7,569 nucleotides of DNA from Chthoniobacter sp. (lineage in GTDB: Bacteria > Verrucomicrobiota > Verrucomicrobiia > Chthoniobacterales > Chthoniobacteraceae), in the NCBI GenBank assembly GCA_025352865.1, contig JANXSB010000550.1, forward strand, positions 1 to 7,569, given 5' to 3'. A program made the position numbers and the translations under genes. The notes under the pieces are model-generated. The model saw only the letters and a list, made by a program, of their open reading frames with translations, was not told where the DNA came from and did no database searches. Position 1 is the first letter of the stretch. The number at the start of each line of letters is the position of its first letter. This document shows, piece after piece, positions 1 through 5,509 of the stretch.

Positions 1-54
1 AAGTAGCCGGATGCGCGCCTTGCCGCGGAGCCCGGTTGCTGCCATCGTCCGCGC

Positions 55-618
55 ATGAATAGCGTCACTGCCGCACCGACCTATCAGTTCTCCGTCGAGG
101 AATACCTCAAGCTCGGCGAGGTCGGCATCTTTCACGAAGACGACCGCGTCGAACTGCTCAATGGAAACATCGTTCTTATGTCGCCCATCGGAATCCGCCA
201 CATGAACGCCGTGCGCCGGCTGAACCGCATCTTCCACCGGCTGTTCGCGCGAAAAGCCATCGTCGATGTCCAAAACCCAGTCGTCATCGACGGCCAATCG
301 ATGCCACAACCCGATGTTTTGCTGCTGCGGCTGGACTTCGATGAAAGCGCCGCGCCGGGCCCGGCGGACGTGCTGCTGCTCGTCGAGGTCGCCGACAGCT
401 CCCTGCTTTACGACCAGCGCGACAAGCTCGAAGCCTACGCCCGGAACGGCATCGCTGAGTACTGGATACTCGATCTTACGCGCAACGAACTGCACGTCTT
501 CCGCGACCCCGCCGGCCCCGCCTACCGCCACACGCAAGTCGTCCGCCACGAAGAATCCATCGCCCCCCTCGCCTTCGCCGACACGCCCATCGCTCTCGGC
601 GAACTCCTCCCGCCGTAG
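55..618 (+). CDS. Uma2 family (DUF820) putative endonuclease
   Basis: This 187-residue protein matches the usual length and layout of the Uma2/DUF820 family, which has a restriction-endonuclease-like PD-(D/E)xK fold. The N-terminal part has the typical FSVEEYLKL segment (about 12-20) and the RVELLNGNIVLMSP strand with Glu34. The core has PQPD (Asp87), then VLLLVEVADSS (Glu111), Asp120 and Lys124 in the YDQRDKLEAYARNGIAEYWILD stretch (119-140). These are the expected acidic and lysine positions of the nuclease core. Uma2 proteins are often present in many copies in cyanobacteria and PVC bacteria; their substrate and role are poorly known. The ATG at 55 is the first start consistent with the family N-terminus; no convincing ribosome binding site precedes it. 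It ends 16 bases before a hairpin element and converges with the minus-strand GIY-YIG gene. No signal peptide or membrane segment is seen. Family assignment is strong; function is unproven. Confidence 0.9.
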   Translation: MNSVTAAPTYQFSVEEYLKLGEVGIFHEDDRVELLNGNIVLMSPIGIRHMNAVRRLNRIFHRLFARKAIVDVQNPVVIDGQSMPQPDVLLLRLDFDESAAPGPADVLLLVEVADSSLLYDQRDKLEAYARNGIAEYWILDLTRNELHVFRDPAGPAYRHTQVVRHEESIAPLAFADTPIALGELLPP

Positions 619-634
619 CCTGCGCCATCCAGCG

Positions 635-780
635 CCTCGTTCCCAAACTCCGCTTGGGAATGCCAATGGGAGCGAAGTTGCACTTCGCCCGGAGGGTGTG
701 CCTGCAACTGGGGCGCACCAACTCCCGCCCGCCGAAACTTCGCCCGCAAGGGCGTTTCCAAGCTAAGCGTGGGAACGAGG
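635..780. repeat. Nested five-hairpin palindromic element, copy A
   Basis: The stretch is bounded by a perfect 11-bp inverted repeat, CCTCGTTCCCA at 635-645 and its complement at 770-780. Inside are successive hairpins: 640-646 with 654-660 (TTCCCAA/TTGGGAA), 672-678 with 682-688 (GCGAAGT/ACTTCGC), 695-701 with 713-719 (GGTGTGC/GCGCACC, one G-T pair), 741-745 with 750-754 (CGCCC/GGGCG, extended by GAAA/TTTC), and a decayed AAGCT...AGCG hairpin at about 756-775. The order of hairpins and the terminal sequences match the element at 2030-2185, so the two are probably copies of one element. It lies between convergent genes, so it could also act as a two-way terminator. No coding signal is supported here. 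Confidence 0.8.
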
Positions 781-784
781 GGAA

Positions 785-1516
785 TTAGGCTGTTGCTTGC
801 ATGCTTTGCTTACACGTCCGCTCAACCGCCGCTTCAAGATCGTCAAGAAACTGGGGATCATATGCCTCGTTTGTATGGTTCACGTTCCAGAGGTTGCTCC
901 GCCGGATGTCGGGTCGTGGGCTATAGTGCCCCAGCCAGTCAGCCTGCGCTCGCTCGATAGGGGAAAAACGGTTTGAGAGGAGTGCGATAGAATTGCGTTC
1001 AATGAGTGCGCGTAGGCTGTTGGCGCCCGGCTCATCAGGCACATTTACCCACAATACTGTCATAGCTCCGATATACTCAGACACTTTCCGCTCGCAGGCA
1101 GCCTCATCTGCCATAGCGGTCGCACTTATGCGGAGCGCTGGAGGTGCAGATGAACCGATTCCCCAAGTTGGAATGGGCAGCGCGTCGCGGGCAAGCAAGG
1201 CAGCACCAACGTGAAGGCGAAAAATAGACCCTCGGTGATTACCTCCACCAGCACGCGTACCAAGGTGTGCTCTCAATCTTCCCCACAAGGTTGATTTTGA
1301 TTTCGCACTCACCGCATGGGTTCCAACGCGCACGATTCGCAAGGAGGTTGGCTTCGACAGCCGGTAGTCGGCTGGCTCACGGAAAAAATAGACACCCCGA
1401 ACCGGGAACGGTGATCGGCCAGTATATTCAACTAACTGCAATCCTTGTTGCTCCAAGGCTTCAAGTTGCGATAAAATCGTGTAGAACCGATCAAGGTCAG
1501 TGTGTGGATTGTTCAT
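785..1516 (-). CDS. GIY-YIG-like nuclease family protein
   Basis: The protein has 243 residues from the ATG at 1516. It contains a GIY-YIG-like core: RGVYFF at 40-45 (the GIY strand), RIVRVGTHA at 60-68 (the YIG position, with Gly65 and His67), STLWGRLRAHLG at 75-86 supplying the conserved Arg (80 or 82) and His84, GNHRGSIFRLHVG at 92-104, and LIERNSIALLSN at 171-182 with Glu173 as the likely metal ligand and a following Asn. The spacing between YIG and Glu is longer than in compact GIY-YIG domains, as in a known group of bacterial hypothetical proteins that share the GNHRGSIFR and ERN.IALLSN blocks. The start is chosen because ATGA overlaps the stop of the upstream DUF6884-like gene, implying translational coupling; longer in-frame extensions read through that other gene. 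Base composition is less GC-rich than the neighbouring genes. The family is likely to cut DNA, but the target and biological role are unknown. A role in defence or element mobility is inference. Confidence 0.8.
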   Translation of the reverse strand: MNNPHTDLDRFYTILSQLEALEQQGLQLVEYTGRSPFPVRGVYFFREPADYRLSKPTSLRIVRVGTHAVSAKSKSTLWGRLRAHLGTRAGGGNHRGSIFRLHVGAALLARDALPIPTWGIGSSAPPALRISATAMADEAACERKVSEYIGAMTVLWVNVPDEPGANSLRALIERNSIALLSNRFSPIERAQADWLGHYSPRPDIRRSNLWNVNHTNEAYDPQFLDDLEAAVERTCKQSMQATA

Positions 1517-1968
1517 TCGCCTACTTGCTCCTTCAACCAACGTTGCTGCGGACCGAATTTCATCCCGTCCATGGGCACTTCTAACGTGAACCCATGTTTT
1601 TTGAGGAATGGGACAATACCTTCCCGGTAGCGATCCCCGGCCAAGACGACTACTACCGCACCGGCGGGAAGCAATTCGAGCAGTTGACGTTGGGCTCGCT
1701 CTGCCCATGCCTCGCGGTTCCGCTTAGTCATGTTATTCAGAGTGCGCTCGTAGTAGCCGATGACTTCGTCAGGGTGCAAAACACCGTGTTCAGCAGAAAG
1801 GATAAACCAACTGTCGGCATTCTGCTCTGCGTAACGCCGCATCTTCTTGAAGAACGGCGAGAGATACAGATCCTTCGCGGCCACAGCCAACTTCTGTTTG
1901 GTCTTTACGCAGGAAACTAATGCTATCCGAGTCGCTTTTGCTTCATGTCCCGCCTGTTCGTTTATCAT
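1513..1968 (-). CDS. DUF6884-like protein of unknown function
   Basis: The protein has 151 residues from the ATG at 1968. The visible motifs are RIALVSCVKTK (14-24), DLYLSPFFKKMRRYAE (33-48), WFILSAEHGVLHPDEVIGYYERTL (54-77) and VVVVLAGDRYREGIVPFL (105-122). The pattern SC.K.K, LY.S..F, ILSA.HG.L.P and LAG..Y is that of the DUF6884 group. It resembles the small alpha/beta domain found in some archaeosine/queuine-type tRNA-modification proteins, but that link is from memory and not tested. No enzymatic activity can be assigned. It is the first gene of a two-gene operon; its TGA overlaps the ATG of the GIY-YIG-like gene, so the two products probably work together. The start is supported by an AAGGCGG sequence just upstream and because upstream codons fall in the hairpin element. 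Composition is relatively AT-rich for the window, consistent with acquisition. Confidence 0.75.
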   Translation of the reverse strand: MINEQAGHEAKATRIALVSCVKTKQKLAVAAKDLYLSPFFKKMRRYAEQNADSWFILSAEHGVLHPDEVIGYYERTLNNMTKRNREAWAERAQRQLLELLPAGAVVVVLAGDRYREGIVPFLKKHGFTLEVPMDGMKFGPQQRWLKEQVGE

Positions 1969-1971
1969 AAG

Positions 1972-1978
1972 CCGCCTT
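1972..1978 (-). promoter_or_regulatory. Probable ribosome binding site of the DUF6884-like gene
   Basis: On the minus strand AAGGCGG precedes the ATG at 1968. The AAGG core is separated from the ATG by six bases, a normal Shine-Dalgarno distance. It supports this ATG over the longer open frame that continues into the repeat element. Most other starts in the window lack such a site. Confidence 0.4.
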
Positions 1979-2029
1979 ATAGCCGCCAGTTGAGTTGGGA
2001 GGCAATGCCCTTCACGTTGCGCTTTTTCC

Positions 2030-2185
2030 CCTCGTGACCAAGCTCCTGCTTGGTCACGCACTTGTCTGCGAAGCTCCGCTTCGTCCGGCAGGCCACAGAG
2101 ACGGCGTGCGGCTCTGGAGCCGCGCGCAACGAAGCTGGAGCTTCGCGGACAGGCGGCGTGTCCAAGCTGGAGCTTGGGCACGAGG
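2030..2185. repeat. Nested five-hairpin palindromic element, copy B
   Basis: Five consecutive near-perfect hairpins are seen. They are 2034-2043 with 2048-2057 (GTGACCAAGC/GCTTGGTCAC), 2069-2074 with 2078-2083 (CGAAGC/GCTTCG), 2108-2114 with 2117-2123 (GCGGCTC/GAGCCGC), 2130-2136 with 2139-2145 (CGAAGCT/AGCTTCG), and 2158-2168 with 2171-2181 (GTGTCCAAGCT/AGCTTGGGCAC, one G-T pair). The ends CCTCGTG (2030-2036) and CACGAGG (2179-2185) are complementary and resemble the ends of copy A. Four of the hairpins carry AAGC...GCTT cores. It separates the divergent DUF6884-like and radical SAM genes, so it cannot simply be a terminator. No transposase is nearby; a small non-autonomous (MITE- or REP-like) element is the best guess. 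Confidence 0.85.
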
Positions 2186-2318
2186 AAAAGTCTTCGGGCC
2201 GCGTCCCGCTGGGACGACGTATTTGGGAAGGCGGCATTTTAATACGCACACACACTATTTCGTTGCGCGGCGGCGGGCGTTGCGCGACGGTCGCGCCCGT
2301 TCCCCAAAACGCCCGCGC
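2186..2318 (+). other. Leader region of the radical SAM operon, with two further hairpins
   Basis: This 133-base stretch runs from element B to the radical SAM start. It holds a short hairpin at 2202-2207 with 2211-2216 (CGTCCC/GGGACG) and a GC-rich palindrome at 2282-2288 with 2290-2296 (GCGCGAC/GTCGCGC around one central base), 22 bases before the ATG. A promoter for the five-gene operon would be expected here. The AT-rich patch around 2236-2246 is the only candidate -10 region, but no -35 at proper spacing is visible, so no promoter is called. Confidence 0.4.
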
Positions 2319-3653
2319 ATGAAGACTGAAACTTTCGACCGCCTCCTCGCCGATGGGGATGAAACCACGGCGGGCAACTACTTCGTCGCGAACTATCCAC
2401 CGTTTTCGTTCTGGCAAAAGGACAAGGCGGACGAGGTGCAACGCGCGCTCGCGCAGCCCGCGCCGGCGGGTGTGCCGCTGGGTGTTTATTTTCACATTCC
2501 GTTTTGCCGGAAGCGCTGCCACTTCTGCTACTTCCGCGTTTATACGGACAAGAACGCGGACGAGATCAAGGGCTACCTGGAACTCGGCATGCGGGAGCTG
2601 GCGCGCTATGCGGCGACGCCACGGATCGCGGGGCGGAAGCCGAAGTTTGTCTATTTCGGCGGGGGCACGCCGAGCTATCTGTCGGTGGCGCAGCTCGCGG
2701 CGCTGACGGAGCGGATGAAGGCGCTGCTGCCGTGGGACGAGGCGGAGGAGGTGGCCTTTGAGGCGGAGCCGGGGACGCTGACGGAGGCGAAGCTACAGGC
2801 GATTCGCGACATCGGGGTGACGCGGCTTTCGCTGGGCGTGGAAAATTTCGACAAGCACCTGCTGGAGATCAATGGGCGCGCGCATCGGGAGGATGAGATT
2901 TACCGGGCGTATGACTTTGCGCGGAAGATCGGGTTCCCGCAGATCAATATCGACCTCATCGCGGGGATGATCGAGGAGACGGACGCGAACTGGCAGCGGA
3001 ACATCGCGAAGACCATCGAGTTTCAGCCGGACTCGGTGACGATCTACCAGATGGAAATCCCGTACAACACGACGATCTACCAGCAGATGAGGGCCGAGGG
3101 GAAACTCGTCGCACCCGTGGCCGACTGGCAGACGAAGCGCCGCTGGGTGGACGAGGCGTTCTCCGCGCTGGAGCGCGCCGGATACACGGTGACGAGCGCG
3201 ACGACGGCGGTACGCGATCCGCAGAAGACGAAGTTCCTTTATCGCGATCTGCTGTGGCAGGGCGCGGATTTGCTCGGGCTCGGGGTCGCGAGTTTCAGCC
3301 ACGTCGCAGGCGTGCATTTTCAAAACCTGCCGGACTTTGAAACCTACACAGCGGCGGTGCGGCGCGGGGATTTGCCCATCGGGCGCGCGCTGGTCACGAC
3401 GGAGGAGGAACGGATGATCCGCGAGCTGATCCTGCAGCTCAAACTCGGGCGGGTGAGCCAGAGCTACTTCCGGGAGAAGTTCGGCGTGGTAGTCGCCGAG
3501 CGGTTCAATCAGCAACTCGCCGAATTGACGCGCCGCGGCCTGCTTTCCGAGCAAGGCGACTGGCTGGTGCTCACCCGCGAGGCGCTGCTGAAGATCGACG
3601 TGATCCTGCACGCGTTCTTTTTGCCGCAGCATCAAAACGCCCGCTACACATGA
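2319..3653 (+). CDS. HemN/HemW-like radical SAM protein (coproporphyrinogen III oxidase family)
   Basis: The protein has 444 residues from the ATG at 2319. VYFHIPFCRKRCHFCYF (57-72) carries the CxxxCxxC motif (Cys63, Cys67, Cys70) that binds the 4Fe-4S cluster used with SAM. FGGGTPSYLS (113-122) is the glycine-rich SAM motif, FEAEP (147-151) contributes the conserved Glu148, and INIDLIAG (209-216) contains Asp212. A HemN-type C-terminal domain follows (GLGVASFSHVAGVHFQN at 320-336 and EEERMIRELILQLKLG at 362-377). The loop RLSLGVENFD has Glu175 where HemN and HemW normally have Gln (GVQDF/GVQSF). The residues after Cys70 also differ from classic HemN and HemW. It may therefore not be a heme enzyme; HemN-like proteins also include methyltransferases, cyclopropanases and heme-degrading enzymes. 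The open frame extends upstream to 1995 but only through the hairpin element, so 2319 is preferred. It leads the operon and overlaps the next gene by ATGA. Family is secure; substrate is unknown. Confidence 0.9.
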   Translation: MKTETFDRLLADGDETTAGNYFVANYPPFSFWQKDKADEVQRALAQPAPAGVPLGVYFHIPFCRKRCHFCYFRVYTDKNADEIKGYLELGMRELARYAATPRIAGRKPKFVYFGGGTPSYLSVAQLAALTERMKALLPWDEAEEVAFEAEPGTLTEAKLQAIRDIGVTRLSLGVENFDKHLLEINGRAHREDEIYRAYDFARKIGFPQINIDLIAGMIEETDANWQRNIAKTIEFQPDSVTIYQMEIPYNTTIYQQMRAEGKLVAPVADWQTKRRWVDEAFSALERAGYTVTSATTAVRDPQKTKFLYRDLLWQGADLLGLGVASFSHVAGVHFQNLPDFETYTAAVRRGDLPIGRALVTTEEERMIRELILQLKLGRVSQSYFREKFGVVVAERFNQQLAELTRRGLLSEQGDWLVLTREALLKIDVILHAFFLPQHQNARYT

Positions 3654-4195
3654 TCGCCGCCGAGCCCAGCACGGACTTGCTTTATCCGCTCTCGCACTTT
3701 TGCCGGGCGGGCGGGCATCCGCTGCCGGCAGTTGAGATCGTCGACGGCGCGGTCATGCCCGAGCCGTATCGCACGTTGCTCGTGCATCACGGCGACATGA
3801 CTTCGCGGCTGGAGGAGTTTCACGGTGCGCCGATGAAGCTGCGAGTGCTGCATCGCGAAACGAGCGGCGACGCCTACCGCCGCGAGGTCTTGCTCTGCGC
3901 GCAGGACAGCGGCCTGCCGGTCGAGTATGGGGCGATTGAAATCAAACTCGCCGCGTTCGATGAGCCGCTGCGCGCGCTCATTCTCGAAGGGCGTGCGCCG
4001 CTCGGCGGGCTGCTCAATCGTCATGGTATCCGCTACCGCAGCGAGCCGCGCGCCTACTTGAAACTCGCGCCAGATTCCGTGATGGACGCGCATTTCGACC
4101 TCGACGACGCCCATACGCTCTACGGTCGCAGCAACGTGCTCCTCGGCGATGGCGACCGGGTGCTCGCGCGCATCGTCGAAGTCCTGCGTCCGTAA
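3650..4195 (+). CDS. Chorismate lyase-like protein (UbiC/DUF98 superfamily)
   Basis: The protein has 181 residues. Chorismate lyase removes pyruvate from chorismate to give 4-hydroxybenzoate. A by-eye alignment with E. coli UbiC gives matching blocks: HGDMTSRLEEF (47-57; UbiC has EDSMTKRFEQ), AYRREVLLC (75-83; WLREILLC), GRAPLGGLL (114-122; GKTPLGRYL), LYGRSNVLL (157-165; WGRRSRLRL) and ARIVEVLRP (173-181; LLTELFLP). The catalytic Arg and Glu of UbiC correspond to Arg78 and Glu177, and the active-site Met to Met50, so activity is plausible. The remaining sequence is divergent and resembles the DUF98 branch. The ATG overlaps the stop of the radical SAM gene (ATGA), indicating coupling. No signal peptide or membrane segment is seen, so a cytosolic enzyme is expected. 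No UbiA-type prenyltransferase is in the window, so a ubiquinone role is not supported; another 4-hydroxybenzoate-derived product, or a related substrate, is the alternative. Confidence 0.82.
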   Translation: MIAAEPSTDLLYPLSHFCRAGGHPLPAVEIVDGAVMPEPYRTLLVHHGDMTSRLEEFHGAPMKLRVLHRETSGDAYRREVLLCAQDSGLPVEYGAIEIKLAAFDEPLRALILEGRAPLGGLLNRHGIRYRSEPRAYLKLAPDSVMDAHFDLDDAHTLYGRSNVLLGDGDRVLARIVEVLRP

Positions 4196-4226
4196 TTTTC
4201 TTTGAAGCGAATCTGTCTGAACGCGC

Positions 4227-5504
4227 ATGAACAGCCGATCTTCTTCACCGAACTACGATGTCATCATCATCGGCGGCGGCCCCGCCGGGGCGACCGCGGG
4301 CGCGCTGCTCGCGGAGAAAGGACGGCGGGTGCTCATCATCGAGAAGGAGAAATTTCCGCGCTATCACATCGGTGAATCGATGATGCCGTTCTGCTGGTTC
4401 ACGCTGAACCGGCTGGGGGTGGTCGGGGAGATGGACCGGATCGCTTACACGAAGAAATACAGCGTGCAGTTTGTGACGGCCGACGGGCGGCAGTCGCAGC
4501 CGTTTTATTTCTTCCAGCATTACGATCATCCGAGCGCGGTGACGTGGCAGGTGGAGCGCGCGGACTTCGATCTCATGCTGCTGAACAACGCGCGGGCGAA
4601 GGGCGCGGAGGTGCGCGAGCAGACGACGGTGAAGCGTGTGCTCAAGGATGATGGCGGGCGCGTGATCGGGGTCGAAGCCGTCGGACTGGATGGCGAAACG
4701 CGGCGGCTTTTTGCGCCGATGACCATCGACTGCTCGGGCCGCGAGCAGGTGGCGACGGCGCGCGAAGGGTGGCGGGTGAAAGATCCGCAGCTCAACAAGC
4801 TGGCAATCTGGACTTACTTTCGCGGGGCGAAACGCGATCCGGGGATCGACGAAGGCAACACCACGGTGGCCTACGTCGAGGGGCGCGGGTGGTTTTGGTA
4901 CATCCCGCTGAAGGACGATGTGGTCAGCGTCGGGATCGTGGCGGAGAAGGATTATCTTTTCTCCGAATCGAAAGACCCCGCGGAAATCATGTGCCGCGAA
5001 ATCGGGCGCAACGCGTGGATTAAAGATCACCTCAACGGCGGCCAGCAGTTCGGCGAGTACTGGGTGACGAGCGAATTTTCCTATCGCTCGAAGTACTGCG
5101 CGGCGGACGGGCTGCTGCTCGCGGGCGATGCGTTCGCGTTTCTCGACCCGGTGTTTTCCAGCGGGGTCTTCCTCGCGCTGAAAAGCGGCGAGATGGCTGC
5201 CGATGCCGTCGATGCCGCGCTGACCGATGGCGACACGAGCGGTGCGCGTTTTTCGGACTACGGTGACAAGCTCTGCACGGGTCTCGAGAATATGCGGAAG
5301 CTGGTCTATGCGTTTTACGATCCGAATTTTTCCTTCGGGCGGATGCTGAAGGCTTATCCCGAACATCGCGGGCGGCTGACGGACTCGCTGATCGGCGATC
5401 TTTTCGAGCGCGATTTCACCGCGCTGTATGAGGCGATGAGCGAGTTTGCCGAACTCCCCGCCGACCTCCCGCATGGCCGCGCGCCGGCCGGCGTTGCGGC
5501 GTGA
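4227..5504 (+). CDS. FAD-dependent oxidoreductase, tryptophan-halogenase/geranylgeranyl-reductase superfamily
   Basis: The protein has 425 residues. YDVIIIGGGPAGATAGALLA (10-29) is the N-terminal FAD-binding GxGxxG motif, followed by EKEKFPRYHIGESMMP (39-54), the signature that opens halogenase-like flavoproteins. WQVERADFDLMLL (107-119) and LLLAGDAFAFLDPVFSSGV (296-314) are the second and third flavin-binding blocks. GWFWYIP (221-227) contains the WxWxIP motif typical of flavin-dependent halogenases. AYTKKYSVQF (73-82) resembles the FxxKxGxxF region of pyrrole/phenol halogenases, so Lys77 is the best candidate for the catalytic lysine, although the usual Gly is Ser79. It could be a true halogenase acting on a carrier-bound aromatic or a halogenase-like hydroxylase/reductase as found in aryl polyene and flexirubin clusters; sequence alone does not decide. 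It starts 31 bases after the chorismate-lyase-like gene and ends just before the propeller gene. Superfamily is certain; reaction is not. Confidence 0.9.
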   Translation: MNSRSSSPNYDVIIIGGGPAGATAGALLAEKGRRVLIIEKEKFPRYHIGESMMPFCWFTLNRLGVVGEMDRIAYTKKYSVQFVTADGRQSQPFYFFQHYDHPSAVTWQVERADFDLMLLNNARAKGAEVREQTTVKRVLKDDGGRVIGVEAVGLDGETRRLFAPMTIDCSGREQVATAREGWRVKDPQLNKLAIWTYFRGAKRDPGIDEGNTTVAYVEGRGWFWYIPLKDDVVSVGIVAEKDYLFSESKDPAEIMCREIGRNAWIKDHLNGGQQFGEYWVTSEFSYRSKYCAADGLLLAGDAFAFLDPVFSSGVFLALKSGEMAADAVDAALTDGDTSGARFSDYGDKLCTGLENMRKLVYAFYDPNFSFGRMLKAYPEHRGRLTDSLIGDLFERDFTALYEAMSEFAELPADLPHGRAPAGVAA

Positions 5505-5509
5505 CTGCT

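Noticed and set aside
1..54. End of an upstream gene (TAG at 4-6)
   Set aside because: Too few bases are visible to judge a reading frame; no feature is supported.
266..766. Plus-strand frame of 166 codons overlapping the Uma2 gene
   Set aside because: It is a shifted frame of the Uma2 gene continued through repeat element A, rich in Ser, Arg and Pro, with no recognisable domain.
1517..1708. Longer start for the GIY-YIG-like gene
   Set aside because: The extra 64 codons lie inside the DUF6884-like gene in another frame; the ATGA overlap start at 1516 fits coupling and family length.
993..1920. Plus-strand frames opposite the minus-strand pair (993-1214, 1267-1584, 1594-1920)
   Set aside because: They show no domain or ribosome binding site, and the minus strand carries recognisable GIY-YIG and DUF6884-like motifs.
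1976..2005. Minus-strand promoter for the DUF6884-like gene (TATAAG at 1976-1981 with a TTGCCT-like -35)
   Set aside because: The -10-like hexamer would place transcription at or next to the ATG and overlaps the ribosome binding site; the match is too weak to call.
1969..2181. Longer start for the DUF6884-like gene
   Set aside because: The extra 71 codons are largely translated hairpin element; the ATG at 1968 has a ribosome binding site and directly precedes the family motifs.
635..2185. CRISPR array or tRNA-like cluster
   Set aside because: The hairpin elements have no constant direct repeat with equal spacers, no cas genes are near, and none of the stems folds into a tRNA with a CCA-bearing acceptor arm.
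1995..2318. Upstream extension of the radical SAM frame by 108 codons
   Set aside because: The extension runs through the hairpin element and leader, shows no family similarity, and the MKTETFDRLL start at 2319 gives a normal HemN-like length.
4245..5474. 409-codon minus-strand frame opposite the FAD gene
   Set aside because: It is an antisense frame kept open by GC-rich codon use; its product is rich in Arg, His and Pro with no domain, whereas the plus strand has clear family motifs. The same applies to the long minus-strand frames at 2793-3635, 3644-4228 and 5516-6745.
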